A DNA stretch of 64,000 nt from Quadrisphaera granulorum (GTDB lineage: Bacteria > Actinomycetota > Actinomycetes > Actinomycetales > Quadrisphaeraceae), in NCBI RefSeq assembly GCF_003149145.1, contig NZ_QGDQ01000002.1, forward strand, positions 62,001 to 126,000. Direction: 5' to 3'. Shown here piece by piece: positions 16,887 to 27,862 of this stretch. The notes beneath the pieces were generated by a model, which was not told where the DNA came from, did not search any database, and worked only from the letters and a program-made list of their open reading frames with translations. The translations under genes and the position numbers were made by a program. The first letter of the stretch is position 1; each line of letters opens with the position of its first letter.

Positions 16887-18107
16887 TCAGACTTGAGGGG
16901 CGGTCCACTGCTCCCAACTCAACACCCAATCCCCCAACCCATTCGTCAACTCCATCGGACGATCCGTCCCCGTGATATCCACCACATCACCACGACGCGA
17001 CAGATCAAAGAACCACTTCGCGTTCGCATCCGACACATTCAAACACCCATGCGACACATTCCGCTTCCCCTGCGACGCCACCGACCACGGCGCCCCATGC
17101 ACAAACTCCCCCGAATTCGCAATCCGCGTCGCCCACTTCACCTGCGTCGCATAATCCTGACCCACCGTCCGACCATCCATCAAATAATCAGCATGCTTCT
17201 CCAACACCAGATGCACACCCGACCGCGTCACAAACGCCGGATCAGAATCCTCCCGACCCGCCGAAATCGGGATCACCCTCGCCACCTCACCATTGACCCG
17301 CACCGTCATCTGATGCGTATTCGTGTCCGCCGTCGACACATGCGCATCACCCACCGTGAACGTCACATCCCGATCCGCAGCACCCCACGCACCACCGACC
17401 TGAACCTTCGTCAACGGCACCTTCACACTCACACTCGTCCCAGAAGGCCAATACACCTTCGGACGCCAATGCACCCGATCCGCCCCGATCCACCGCCACG
17501 CACCCTCAACACTCGACCCATCCGGCGCCTTCGAGACCAGCTGAATCGCCTCGACCAACCTCGCCCGCTCAGCCTTCGGGACCTCCCGCGTGAAAATCAC
17601 CACCACGGGCATCCCCACCCCCACCACCTCGCCGTCCAACGGCATCAACTTCGCCCGCACCGCGCCGTCCTCACCGGTCACCGTGAACGGCAACGACACC
17701 GACGCCACCTGCCCATCAACGTTCACCGCCGACGCCACCGCCGTATACGACCCGCCCAGCTCCAACGGCTCCTCCGGAGACCACGACCCATCCGCAGCAC
17801 CCGTCCCCGTGATCTGAGAACCATCAGCAGCGGTCACCACCACCCCCTGCAACGTCCCCGACACCACCGCCGGACGCAGCACCGGCACCGGAGACGTCAC
17901 ACCCCCCGCACCCACACCCTCCGCCACCAACGACACCTGCGCCGCCGGTGCAGAAGACTTTGACGGTGAGGCTCCGGCAGCGCCCGCATCGGCCTTGCCA
18001 CCCGCGGGACCGCACCCCGCCAACAACCCCGTCCCACCGACGATCCCGCCGGCCACCGCCAGCAGGAACGCCCGCCGGCTCGCGGCCGACACCCCCGTGT
18101 GCTCCAC
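16887..18107 (-). CDS. L,D-transpeptidase lipoprotein with Ig-like domains
   Basis: 406 aa. It makes 3-3 cross-links in peptidoglycan at the cell surface, as LdtMt2 does in mycobacteria. The N-terminus has a twin-arginine (SRRAFLLAVAGG) signal and a lipobox ending LLAGCG, so it is probably exported by Tat and lipid-anchored. Two Ig-like modules (about 80-260) precede the YkuD catalytic domain, with the active Cys in SHGCLNVSDANAKWFFDL and its partner His in EFVHGAPWS. The GTG at 18107 starts just ahead of the signal peptide. Codon use over most of the gene is unlike every neighbour: codons end in G or T and rarely in C, while the first 45 or so codons look native. Confidence 0.93.
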   Translation of the reverse strand: MEHTGVSAASRRAFLLAVAGGIVGGTGLLAGCGPAGGKADAGAAGASPSKSSAPAAQVSLVAEGVGAGGVTSPVPVLRPAVVSGTLQGVVVTAADGSQITGTGAADGSWSPEEPLELGGSYTAVASAVNVDGQVASVSLPFTVTGEDGAVRAKLMPLDGEVVGVGMPVVVIFTREVPKAERARLVEAIQLVSKAPDGSSVEGAWRWIGADRVHWRPKVYWPSGTSVSVKVPLTKVQVGGAWGAADRDVTFTVGDAHVSTADTNTHQMTVRVNGEVARVIPISAGREDSDPAFVTRSGVHLVLEKHADYLMDGRTVGQDYATQVKWATRIANSGEFVHGAPWSVASQGKRNVSHGCLNVSDANAKWFFDLSRRGDVVDITGTDRPMELTNGLGDWVLSWEQWTAPQV

Positions 18108-18191
18108 GCACCTAGCGTAGGTCGGCGACCTCCGCCAACTGGGACGTTCGCGGAGAGCGACGCCCTCCCTCGGACGCCGACGCACGTCCCG

Positions 18192-18956
18192 TCACCGCCC
18201 TGCGACGACCGGGTCGACCATGAGAGGGACGACGGACGTCGACGCGCAGCCGGTCAGCCCGTCCGCAGGAACGAACGCCGACGCCGTCTGTCCCGGCGGG
18301 TACACCCGCAGCCCCTTGGCAGCCTGCGGCTGGCACTGCGCGGCGTCGTAGTCGCCCACCTGCGCCAGGCTGACATCGGCGTAGGCCGAGGCCCCCGGCC
18401 CCAGCCTGACCAGGGACGGAGTCCCTTCGCGCGCGGCCGCCGCACCCAGCTGCTGACCGGACTCCCCGGTGACCAGCGAGACGCCGGGGTGCCCGTCGAG
18501 CGTGCACGCGGTGGCACCCCGGTTGGTGAACTGGATCGTGTAGTGCAGGTGACCGGCGCTGGCGCCACCTTCGCCAGGCAACAGGGAGAGCGCCAGGTCC
18601 GCGGTGCGACAGGGTGCCGGTCCGCCGGAAGCGCTGGACCCTGACGTGGACGCGGAGCCGGGCGATGTGCTGGACGCAGAGCTGGACCCGGCACTGGACG
18701 AGGCTCCGCTGTTCGACGGTGAGCTGTTGCCCGACCCCGAGGCTGACACCGACGCCGATGCCGACGTGGTGGTCGTGGGCGTCACGCTCATCGACGGGGG
18801 CGGGCTGCCGGCGGTGCCAGCGTCCTCGACGCTGCCGGAGAAGGAGCACCCGGTCAGCGACCCGGCCAGCACTCCAGCCGTGCCCACCGCTGCCGCCCAC
18901 CGCGTGGCGCCACTGCGCGGCCGTCGCGCCGCGGATCCCGTCGTCGTCCTTGTCAC
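18192..18956 (-). CDS. DUF4232-type secreted lipoprotein
   Basis: 254 aa. A signal peptide with lipobox LAGSLTGC is followed by a Ser/Thr/Gly/Ala low-complexity spacer of roughly 70 residues. The C-terminal beta-rich domain (about 120-254) has four cysteines and the pattern of DUF4232, including LHYTIQFTNRGATACTLDGH and GVSLVTGESGQQLG. Function is unknown; relatives are surface lipoproteins of actinobacteria. The GTG at 18956 was chosen because it places the signal peptide at the N-terminus; the frame remains open upstream. Confidence 0.8.
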   Translation of the reverse strand: MTRTTTGSAARRPRSGATRWAAAVGTAGVLAGSLTGCSFSGSVEDAGTAGSPPPSMSVTPTTTTSASASVSASGSGNSSPSNSGASSSAGSSSASSTSPGSASTSGSSASGGPAPCRTADLALSLLPGEGGASAGHLHYTIQFTNRGATACTLDGHPGVSLVTGESGQQLGAAAAREGTPSLVRLGPGASAYADVSLAQVGDYDAAQCQPQAAKGLRVYPPGQTASAFVPADGLTGCASTSVVPLMVDPVVAGR

Positions 18957-18988
18957 CCCACCAAGATAGGTCGCTGAGGCAACTTCCG

Positions 18989-19318
18989 TCAGATGACGCG
19001 CGGCTCGCTGCCGTCCTCGGAGACCACAGGGCGGCCGGCGTCCTGCCAGGCACCCATGCCACCTTCGACGACCACCGCGTCGTAGCCGTTCTCCAGCAGC
19101 CACGACGCCGCCCGCGACGCACGGCCACCGGCGCGGCAGAGCACCTGCAGCTCAGCCTCTTCGGGGAGGTCGGCCAGACGCGAGGGCAGGTCACCCAGGG
19201 GCACGTGGATGGCGCCGGGCGCGTGGCCGGCGTCCCACTCGTCCTGCTCGCGGACGTCCAGCAGCACAGCGCCGTCGGGCACCTGGGCGGCGGTGACCAC
19301 GGGGGCGGGCTCGGTCAT
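18989..19318 (-). CDS. Single-domain rhodanese-like protein
   Basis: 109 aa with one rhodanese fold: VLLDVREQDEWDAGHAPGAI, then the active-site loop CRAGGRASRA with the catalytic Cys. Such small proteins carry persulfide sulfur for transfer or detoxification in the cytosol; the exact acceptor is unknown. It overlaps the stop of the upstream CorC-like gene by four bases, so the two are co-expressed. Confidence 0.92.
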   Translation of the reverse strand: MTEPAPVVTAAQVPDGAVLLDVREQDEWDAGHAPGAIHVPLGDLPSRLADLPEEAELQVLCRAGGRASRAASWLLENGYDAVVVEGGMGAWQDAGRPVVSEDGSEPRVI

Positions 19319-20721
19319 GCGGGGCTCCTCGTCGATTCGGGCTGCTCGTCCTCGGCACCGCCGGGACGGGCGTCGCGGTCGGCGTCGCCGTCCTGATCGG
19401 TGTCGTCCTGATCGGTGCTGTTCTCGTCACCATCCTGCGGCAGCGGCTCCACGCGGATGCGGGAGGGGCGCCGCCCGTCGAGCTCCACGACGGTGAAGTG
19501 GTGCCCGAGGTCACGGACCTCGTCACCGAGCCCCGGCAGGCGACCCAGGGAGGTCATGACGAAGCCGGCGAGGGTCTCGTACGGACCTTCCGGCAGCTCG
19601 ACGCCGGTGGCCTCCTCCACCTCGTCGCGGTGCAGCAGTCCGTCGAGCTCCACGGGCCCGGCAGCGGAGCTGGACCAGCGGGGCTCTCCGGCGTGGGGGT
19701 CGTACTCGTCCTCGATCTCACCGACGAGCTCTTCGACGAGGTCTTCGAGGGTGACGATGCCGTCGGTGCCGCCGTACTCGTCGACGACGACGGCGAGGTG
19801 GCGGCCACTGCGCCGCATCTCCGTCAGCGACGGCAGCAGCGTCTTGCTGCCGGGTAGCAGCGACACCGGCCGCACGAGGTCACGCACGGTGCCCTCCTGG
19901 CCGCGGTGCACGGCCGTCAGCACGTCGCGCACGTGCACGAAGCCGAGCACGTCATCGGACGACTCCCCCGTCACGGGGTAGCGGGAGTGGGGCTGGTCCT
20001 CCACCACGGCGGCGGCTTCCTCCAGGTCGAGGTCCGCTGCGAGGAAGGCGACCTCGGTGCGGGGCACCATGACCTCGGACAGGCGGCGGTCGGCGGCGTC
20101 GAAGACGTCGGCGACGATGCGGCGCTCGGCCTCGTCGAGCTGCTCGTGCGTGGAGACCATGTCACGCAGCTCCTCCTCGCTGACCTCCTCGCGGGAGGCG
20201 TTCGGGTCGAGCCCGATGAGGCGGCCGACGAGGTCGGTGGAGCGCCCGAGCAGCCACACCACGGGCGTGGTGACGGCGGCGATCCTGTCGAGGATGGGCG
20301 CCACGAACAGCGAGACGCCCTCGGACCGCTGCAGCGCGAGGCGCTTGGGCACCAGCTCGCCGAGCACCAGCGACACGTACGTGACCAGCGCGGTCACCAC
20401 CACGAGGGCGACGACGTCCGCCACGCCCTGGCTCAGACCGAGGGAGACCAGCCAGGGGGCGACGACGACGGCGATCTGGCTCCCGCCGAACGCGGAGGCG
20501 AGAAAGCCCGACAGCGTCACGCCGATCTGCACCGCGGACAGGAACCGGTTGGTATCTCCGGTGAGCCGCCCCACCGCGGTGCCGCGGCCGCCCTTGGCCG
20601 CCATCGCGCGGACCTGGCTCTCGCGCAGCGAGACCACCGCCAGCTCCGAGCAGGAGAAGAACCCGCCCACCAGCACCAGGACGACGACAACGGTGATGTT
20701 CAGGAGCAAGCCAGGTTCCAC
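19315..20721 (-). CDS. CNNM/CorC-type transporter-like protein with CBS domains
   Basis: 468 aa. A DUF21 (CNNM) membrane domain with about four helices fills residues 1-190 (LNITVVVVLVLVGGFFSCSE at the front). A pair of CBS domains follows (about 215-335, including VMVPRTEVAFL and GTDGIVTLEDLVEELVGEI), then a CorC/HlyC domain (about 350-430). The family is linked to magnesium or cobalt efflux; the old name hemolysin has little support. The GTG at 20721 puts the first helix at the N-terminus. An Asp-rich tail (DQDDTDQDGDADRD) ends the protein. Confidence 0.9.
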   Translation of the reverse strand: MEPGLLLNITVVVVLVLVGGFFSCSELAVVSLRESQVRAMAAKGGRGTAVGRLTGDTNRFLSAVQIGVTLSGFLASAFGGSQIAVVVAPWLVSLGLSQGVADVVALVVVTALVTYVSLVLGELVPKRLALQRSEGVSLFVAPILDRIAAVTTPVVWLLGRSTDLVGRLIGLDPNASREEVSEEELRDMVSTHEQLDEAERRIVADVFDAADRRLSEVMVPRTEVAFLAADLDLEEAAAVVEDQPHSRYPVTGESSDDVLGFVHVRDVLTAVHRGQEGTVRDLVRPVSLLPGSKTLLPSLTEMRRSGRHLAVVVDEYGGTDGIVTLEDLVEELVGEIEDEYDPHAGEPRWSSSAAGPVELDGLLHRDEVEEATGVELPEGPYETLAGFVMTSLGRLPGLGDEVRDLGHHFTVVELDGRRPSRIRVEPLPQDGDENSTDQDDTDQDGDADRDARPGGAEDEQPESTRSPA

Positions 20722-20779
20722 GCCGTCCAGTCTGGGGCAGACAGCAGGCGGAGACCCGTCGGCTGTCGCCCTTCCGTGG

Positions 20780-21694
20780 TCAGCGGAGGAACGTGGAGGT
20801 GCGCCGGTCGGCCAGGGGCTTCCCACCGGTCTGGCAGGTCGCGCAGTACTGCAGGGACCTGTCCGCGAACGACACCTCGCGCACCACGTCACCGCACACG
20901 GGACAGGTTTCGCCGGTGCGGCCGTGCACCCGCATCCCGGCGCGCTTGGCGTCCTTGAGCTGGGACGCCGGCTTGCCGGACGCCGCCGCGACCGCCGACC
21001 GCAGGACGTCCTTCAGCGCCGCGAACAGGCGGGACACCTCGTCGTCGTCGAGCTTCCCCGAGACCGCGAACGGTGAGATCCGCGCGGCGTGGAGCACCTC
21101 GTCGGAGTAGGCGTTGCCCACCCCCGCGAGCACCGACTGCTCGCGCAGCAGCCCCTTGACCTGCTGGCGTGACCCGGCGAGCAGCGCCTGCAGGGCTGCG
21201 AGGTCGAAGGAATCGTCAAGGGGATCGGGGCCCAGCGAGGCGATCGCGGGGATCTGCGACGGGTCGCGCACCACGTGCACCGCCAGCCGCTTCTGGGTGC
21301 CCTGCTCGGTGAGGTCGAAGCCCGGGCGTCCGCCGTCGCCGTCGTCGTTTTCTGTGTCGATGGCGAACCGCACCCGCAGGGCCAGCGGGCTCTTGCCGGG
21401 CCGCACGGGCGTGGTCGGCAGCTGCTCGGACCAGCGCAGCCACCCGGCGCGCGAGAGGTGGACGACGACGTGCAGGCCGTCGAGGTCGAGGTCGAGCCAC
21501 TTGCCGTGCCGGGCCACGCCCGTGACCGGCAGCCCCGCGAGCGCCGACGGCGGCGGGTCGAAGGTCTTCAGCACGTTGATCGCGCCGACCCCCACCTCCG
21601 CGACGACGGCAGCGCCACCCTCAGCGGCGGGGCGCTCCACCAGGCGCTGGCGCAGGAAGCCGGCCAGCGCCTCGACCTCGGGCAGCTCGGGCAT
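20780..21694 (-). CDS. Fpg/Nei-family DNA glycosylase
   Basis: 304 aa. It excises oxidised bases and nicks the strand. The N-terminal catalytic Pro2-Glu3 of the family is present (MPELPEVEALAGFLRQRL), which also fixes the start at ATG 21694. The helix-two-turn-helix region (VKGLLREQSVLAGVGNAYSD) and a C-terminal zinc finger (CPVCGDVVREVS ... YCATCQTGGK) are intact. It looks closer to the actinobacterial Nei-type branch than to MutM, but this needs a tree. Confidence 0.9.
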   Translation of the reverse strand: MPELPEVEALAGFLRQRLVERPAAEGGAAVVAEVGVGAINVLKTFDPPPSALAGLPVTGVARHGKWLDLDLDGLHVVVHLSRAGWLRWSEQLPTTPVRPGKSPLALRVRFAIDTENDDGDGGRPGFDLTEQGTQKRLAVHVVRDPSQIPAIASLGPDPLDDSFDLAALQALLAGSRQQVKGLLREQSVLAGVGNAYSDEVLHAARISPFAVSGKLDDDEVSRLFAALKDVLRSAVAAASGKPASQLKDAKRAGMRVHGRTGETCPVCGDVVREVSFADRSLQYCATCQTGGKPLADRRTSTFLR

Positions 21695-21762
21695 GTCGCC
21701 AGCGTGACAGCCCAGGGTGGCGCTGACGCGCGGAGTCACCCGTCCTGCGGCACAGTAATTGG

Positions 21763-21966
21763 ATGGTTAGCGGGACGTCGGGGAGTGCGGGACTGGTCCG
21801 CCCCCGCAACGGAAAGATCATCGCCGGCGTGTGCGCCGGCCTGGCGCGGCGCTGGGGCATGAGCCCCACCCTGCTGCGGCTGCTCGCGGTGCTCTCGTGC
21901 CTCCTGCCGGGCCCGCAGTTCATCGCCTACATCGTCATGTGGATCGTCATCCCCCAGGAGCGCTAG
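21763..21966 (+). CDS. PspC-domain small membrane protein
   Basis: 67 aa with a PspC motif ([20 protein letters not shown]) and one hydrophobic segment ([20 protein letters not shown]). PspC-type proteins sense or stabilise the envelope; the stand-alone small form has no assigned role. The gene diverges from the glycosylase gene and is followed within 11 bases by a strong hairpin. Confidence 0.85.
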   Translation: MVSGTSGSAGLVRPRNGKIIAGVCAGLARRWGMSPTLLRLLAVLSCLLPGPQFIAYIVMWIVIPQER

Positions 21967-21976
21967 GCCGGCGCGA

Positions 21977-22003
21977 GCACTGTTCTCGCTACGAGAGCAG
22001 TGC
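21977..22003 (+). terminator. Strong hairpin after pspC-like gene
   Basis: GCACTGTTCTCG and CGAGAGCAGTGC form a 12-bp stem with one wobble pair and a 3-base loop, starting 11 bases after the stop. It lacks a T tract, as many actinobacterial terminators do. Confidence 0.6.
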
Positions 22004-22061
22004 ACTCACGCCGCACGTGCGGCCGGGCCGGCATTGCGCCGCGCCGTGTGCGCGAGGTGGG

Positions 22062-23732
<1,671 letters not shown>

Positions 23733-23756
23733 CGCAGTCCCCTGCGAGGATCAGGT

Positions 23757-24800
23757 ATGCCGTCCCCCGCCGCCCGGCCGCTGCGCCTGGTGCGGTGGGG
23801 GGCGCCCGTCGCGCTCGGCTTCGGCATCGTGGGGCTCGACTGGTGGCAGAAGCCCGACGTGCAGTACCCGGGCACGCTCGTCTCCGTGCCGCTGCTCGCG
23901 GCGGCCCTCGGCGGCCCCCTGGCGACGGCGGGATCGGGGGTGCTGGCGCTGGCGCTCTCCTACGGCATCGGGCTGGCGGAGTCGATGCGGAGCACGTACG
24001 ACCCGAACAGCGAGACGGCGCTGACGCGCCTGCTGATCATCGTCGTCCTCACCGTCGTGGCCGTGGTGGCCGCCCGTCACCGACGACGACGCGAGCGCAG
24101 CGCTGCCCAGCTCGCCACCGTGGCCGACGCCGCTCAGCTGGCGATCCTCCAGCCGCCGCCGCGCCGCATCGGAGGGCTGCGATGTGCGAGTACGTATCGG
24201 TCGGCCACGCAGCTGGCGCGGATCGGGGGTGACCTCGTCGCCGTCGTCGAGACACCCCAGGGCGTCCGCGCGCTGGTCGGCGACGTGCAGGGCAAAGGCC
24301 TGGAGGCGGTGCGGCTCGCCGGCTACGTGCTCGGAAGCTTCCGCGAGCGCGCGTACGACGGGATGCCCCTCGACGAGCTGGCCGTCGCCCTGGACACCAC
24401 TGTGCGGCGGGCGTCGCTGGGCCAGGAGGTGTTCGTCACCGCAGCACTGGTTCAGGTCGACGGCGCCACCGGGGCCCTCGAGACCGTCTCGTGCGGCCAC
24501 CCGGCCCCGTACGTGGTGAAGCCCGGATCTCGGCGTGCCCAGGCGCTCCCGGTGACGCCCGGGCCGCCCCTGGGGCTTCTGGAGCTCGTCGGGCCACCGG
24601 AGGTCTTCACAGGACGACTGGAGCCTCGCGACCGGCTCGTACTCGTCACCGACGGACTGCTGGAGGCGCGGCGGCCCCACCTGTTCTCCCGCGACCCCGC
24701 CGGGCCGTTCATCGACACCGAGGCGCTGCTGGCCCAGCACCTGGCGAAGGGGTCGCTGTCAGCCGGGCTGGACGGCATCGTCAAGGGCGCCACGAAGTAG
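23757..24800 (+). CDS. Membrane-bound SpoIIE-type PP2C phosphatase
   Basis: 347 aa. Residues about 13-105 hold three or four transmembrane helices with no recognised sensor domain. The C-terminal SpoIIE/PP2C domain (about 140-335) has the metal-binding IGGDLVAVVET, GDVQGKGLEAVRLAG, SCGHPAPYVV and VTDGLLEAR motifs. Such enzymes dephosphorylate anti-anti-sigma proteins and so free alternative sigma factors. An RsbW-like kinase with a stress-type promoter is encoded at 14899-15357, but no direct link can be read from the sequence. Confidence 0.9.
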   Translation: MPSPAARPLRLVRWGAPVALGFGIVGLDWWQKPDVQYPGTLVSVPLLAAALGGPLATAGSGVLALALSYGIGLAESMRSTYDPNSETALTRLLIIVVLTVVAVVAARHRRRRERSAAQLATVADAAQLAILQPPPRRIGGLRCASTYRSATQLARIGGDLVAVVETPQGVRALVGDVQGKGLEAVRLAGYVLGSFRERAYDGMPLDELAVALDTTVRRASLGQEVFVTAALVQVDGATGALETVSCGHPAPYVVKPGSRRAQALPVTPGPPLGLLELVGPPEVFTGRLEPRDRLVLVTDGLLEARRPHLFSRDPAGPFIDTEALLAQHLAKGSLSAGLDGIVKGATK

Positions 24801-25034
24801 TCACGGGGTCGCCTCCGCGACGATCTCGCCGTCCTCGTGCTCGAGCGGCCGACGGCGCAGCCGGCAGCACGGCAGCGAGACGACACGCCGGCGTCGTCGT
24901 CCTCGGTTGTCACTCCAGGCGGCTTTCAGGGCCGCATCTCGCGCCACCACGCGTGACCATCTGACACGCGATCACCGGCCTGCTGGCAGGCTGTTGCGTC
25001 GCCCCGGCGGGGGCGCTGCCCGATCGGCTGCTCG

Positions 25035-27473
25035 ATGAGCGAGTCACGCCGGGCGGAGCGGGTGACGGCAGCACAGGCAGCACAGACGGAGGCACCGGTG
25101 AGCGGCACTGCGAGCGGCTTGGCCCGCGAGACGGCCGGCGAGCAGGCCCGGGTCGACGAGCGGTACGCCCGGCTGGACCTGCTGCGCTCGTCCACGGAAG
25201 CGCGCCTGCGTGACGTCCGTGCAGCCGGGTCGAGTGGCACCCCCGCGGCACGCATGGAGCGTGACGCCTTCGCCACCCTCTACGAAGACCGGCTCGCCCA
25301 GCTGCGCGCCGTGGAGGACCGGCTGGTCTTCGGCCGCCTCGACCTCGAGGGCGGCGACGTGCGCTACGTCGGCCGCATCGGGCTCTCGGACGAGACACAG
25401 GAGCAGCTGCTCACCGACTGGCGCGCTCCCGCCGCGGAGCCGTTCTACCGCGCCACCGCAGCCGACCCGCTCGGCGTGGTCCGCCGTCGCCACCTCACGC
25501 TGACGGGCCGCACGGTCACGGCCCTGGAGGACGACGTCGTCGCGGACGGCGCCGCCCTGCCCGAGGGCATGGTGGTGGCCGGAGGCGGCGCGCTCATGGC
25601 CGCGGTCACCGCGGCACGGACGGGGCGGATGCGCGACGTCGTCGCCACCCTGCAGGCCGAGCAGGACGCCGTCGTCAGAGCACCCCTGCCGGGCGTGCTC
25701 GTGGTGCAGGGCGGGCCGGGCACCGGCAAGACGGCCGTCGCGCTGCACCGCGCCGCGTACCTGCTGTACGCCCACCGAGACCGGATCGCGAAGTCCGGCG
25801 TGCTCGTGGTCGGACCCAACCGCGCCTTCCTGCGCTACATCGACCAGGTGCTCCCGGCGCTCGGCGAGACCGGGGTGGTCATGGCCAGCCTGGGCGAGCT
25901 GTTCCCGGGGGTGAGGGCCACCGCGGTGGACGACGACGACGTCGCCGCGCTCAAGGGCGACGTCCGCATGGTCGAGCTGCTGGCGGCCGCAGTGAGGCAG
26001 CGGCAGCGCGTGCCGCTGCGTCCGGTGCGGCTGTCCGTAGGTACGCACGCGGTGGTGCTGCGTCCGCGTACGGTGCGGGCCGCCCGAGACGCCGCGCGTG
26101 ACTCCCGCCAGCCGCACAACGTGGCGCGTGCCTCGTTCGTGCGCCGGGTGCTGAACGACCTGGTGCGCCAGCTCGCCTCGGCGCAGGGCACCCGCGGGGA
26201 CGACCTCGACGCCGACACGCGCCAGTCGCTGGAGGCGGAGCTGCGCGAGTCGCCGGACGTGCGCCGCGAGGTCAACCTCTGCTGGATGCCGCTGACGCCC
26301 TCCGGTCTGCTGCGCGACCTGTGGGCTAAGCGTGACCACCTTGCGGGTGCTGCCGCCGAGGCGTCACGCCAGGCCGGTCACCACGGCCGCGGCTCCGCTC
26401 AGGGGTGGCGTCGTGAGGAGCTGGCACGGCTAGCGCGCCCCAAGGACGCTCCGTTCACGGTGGCCGACGTCCCCCTGCTCGACGAGCTGGCCGAGCTGCT
26501 CGGGGAAGACCCCTCCTCGGGCGCGGTAGAGGCGGCCCGCGCGGCCCGTGAGCGCGCCGACCTCGTGGCGCAGGCGCGTGGCGTGCTGCAGTCGGGCATG
26601 GTCGACCCCAGCGGCGGTGGCGCGCTCACCGCCGAGGGCCTCGCGGAGCGGTGGGCTTTCGACGGGCCGCGCGGCAGCGTCGCGGAGCGTGCCGAGGCCG
26701 ATCGCACCTGGGCGTACGGGCACGTGGTGGTCGACGAGGCGCAGGAGCTGTCGGCCATGGTGTGGCGTCTGCTGGCCCGGCGTTGCCCGTCGCGGTCGAT
26801 GACGGTGGTGGGCGACCTGGCGCAGACGTCCAGCGCCGCTGGCGCCCGCGACTGGGGCGAGGCCCTGGCGCCCGTCCTGGGTACCGGCACGCGCACGCGC
26901 AGCGGCGTCGACCTGTCCCGGACGTTCACGCTCTCGCGCCTGACGGTGAACTACCGCACCCCGCGGCAGGTCATGGACCTCGCCAGCCGCGTGCTGGAGG
27001 CCCACGGCCTGCCGGAGGAAGCACCCCGCTCCATCCGTGACGCCGAGGTACCGCCGGCCGCGGTGCCGACGCACGCCCCGGCGGGCTCGGCGGCCTGGAC
27101 GGACGCGGTGGTCTCCGCGGTGCGCGATCAGGTGGCCGTGCTCGGTGCCGGGCGGATGGCCGTCGTGGCACCGCACCCCCTGGTGGCTGGCCTGCGGACC
27201 GCGCTGGGCAAGGCTCTGGACGACGGCGACGTGCGCGGCGTCGACGACCCTGCTGACGCCGCCGTCACCGTCTCCGACGTCACGGGCGTCAAAGGCCTGG
27301 AGTTCGACGCGGTGGTGCTGTGCGAGCCCGGCGCCATCCTGGATGCCTCCCCGCGCGGCGCCGGCGACCTCTACGTGGCGCTGACCCGCCCCACGCAGCG
27401 CCTGCTCGTCGTCTCCTCCGGTCCGCTCCCCGCCGGAATGGAAGAGCTGGACAGGCCGATCCCCCGCACGTAG
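25035..27473 (+). CDS. HelD/HelR-like RNA polymerase recycling ATPase (UvrD-type)
   Basis: 812 aa. An N-terminal coiled-coil region (about 30-120) is followed by superfamily 1 helicase domains. Walker A is GGPGTGKTAVALHRAAYLLY (about residue 230), the Walker B segment is HVVVDEAQELS, a motif III-like VVGDLAQTSS follows, and motif VI ends VALTRPTQRLLV. HelD-type proteins use ATP to pull stalled RNA polymerase off DNA, and actinobacterial HelR can give rifamycin tolerance. ATG 25035 gives a usual N-terminus. The upstream 234 bases hold a short inverted repeat (CGCCCC/GGGGCG) but no clear rifamycin-associated element. A run of 12 C follows the stop. Confidence 0.88.
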   Translation: MSESRRAERVTAAQAAQTEAPVSGTASGLARETAGEQARVDERYARLDLLRSSTEARLRDVRAAGSSGTPAARMERDAFATLYEDRLAQLRAVEDRLVFGRLDLEGGDVRYVGRIGLSDETQEQLLTDWRAPAAEPFYRATAADPLGVVRRRHLTLTGRTVTALEDDVVADGAALPEGMVVAGGGALMAAVTAARTGRMRDVVATLQAEQDAVVRAPLPGVLVVQGGPGTGKTAVALHRAAYLLYAHRDRIAKSGVLVVGPNRAFLRYIDQVLPALGETGVVMASLGELFPGVRATAVDDDDVAALKGDVRMVELLAAAVRQRQRVPLRPVRLSVGTHAVVLRPRTVRAARDAARDSRQPHNVARASFVRRVLNDLVRQLASAQGTRGDDLDADTRQSLEAELRESPDVRREVNLCWMPLTPSGLLRDLWAKRDHLAGAAAEASRQAGHHGRGSAQGWRREELARLARPKDAPFTVADVPLLDELAELLGEDPSSGAVEAARAARERADLVAQARGVLQSGMVDPSGGGALTAEGLAERWAFDGPRGSVAERAEADRTWAYGHVVVDEAQELSAMVWRLLARRCPSRSMTVVGDLAQTSSAAGARDWGEALAPVLGTGTRTRSGVDLSRTFTLSRLTVNYRTPRQVMDLASRVLEAHGLPEEAPRSIRDAEVPPAAVPTHAPAGSAAWTDAVVSAVRDQVAVLGAGRMAVVAPHPLVAGLRTALGKALDDGDVRGVDDPADAAVTVSDVTGVKGLEFDAVVLCEPGAILDASPRGAGDLYVALTRPTQRLLVVSSGPLPAGMEELDRPIPRT

Positions 27474-27730
27474 GTGGTTGATTCCCGGCCCCCCCCCCCC
27501 GCGAAGGCCCCCTGACCACCGTGATCATGGGCAGTCGGCCACGTCGAGCTCTCGCGCTCAGCGAAGCTGGCCCGATGAGGCCTGATCGTCGCCCGTGGCG
27601 CGCTGCACGTCATGCAGCAAGGCGCACGACCGGGACTTTCACCGGGGCTTTCCCTCCGCCCTGTACGCCTTCGCAGGTGATCACATCGATCGACGAGCCG
27701 TTGCGGGGCGACGCTGAGCCCGCGGGCCTC

Positions 27731-27764
27731 CCGGTGGGTGGGCTGCCTGCCGGTGGGTGGGCTG
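27731..27764. repeat. 15-bp direct repeat, two copies
   Basis: CCGGTGGGTGGGCTG occurs at 27731-27745 and 27750-27764, directly beside the hairpin in this intergenic region. Possibly a replication-slippage duplication; no function is evident. Confidence 0.75.
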
Positions 27765-27765
27765 G

Positions 27766-27794
27766 CTCCCGGGTGTCAGGGCTCTACCCGGGAG
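27766..27794. terminator. Bidirectional hairpin between convergent genes
   Basis: CTCCCGGGT and ACCCGGGAG form a perfect 9-bp stem with an 11-base loop, lying between the ends of the helD-like gene and the sigma-factor gene. No T tract on either side. Confidence 0.55.
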
Positions 27795-27862
27795 TGAGCG
27801 AACCCAGTGGGCATCTGGCCACCCAGTACCACCGAGCGAACCGAGCTCACCGGACCAAGGCC

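Larger units (their letters stand above)
27474..27862. other. Intergenic region between convergent helD-like and sigma genes
   Basis: 389 bases with no supportable gene. It contains a 12-base C tract (27489-27500), a 15-base direct repeat with 19-base period (27731-27745 and 27750-27764, CCGGTGGGTGGGCTG) and a terminator-like hairpin (27766-27794). Confidence 0.6.

Noticed and set aside
24990-25034. Rifamycin-associated element upstream of the HelD-like gene
   Set aside because: Only a short CGCCCC/GGGGCG inverted repeat is present; it does not match the element as I remember it.
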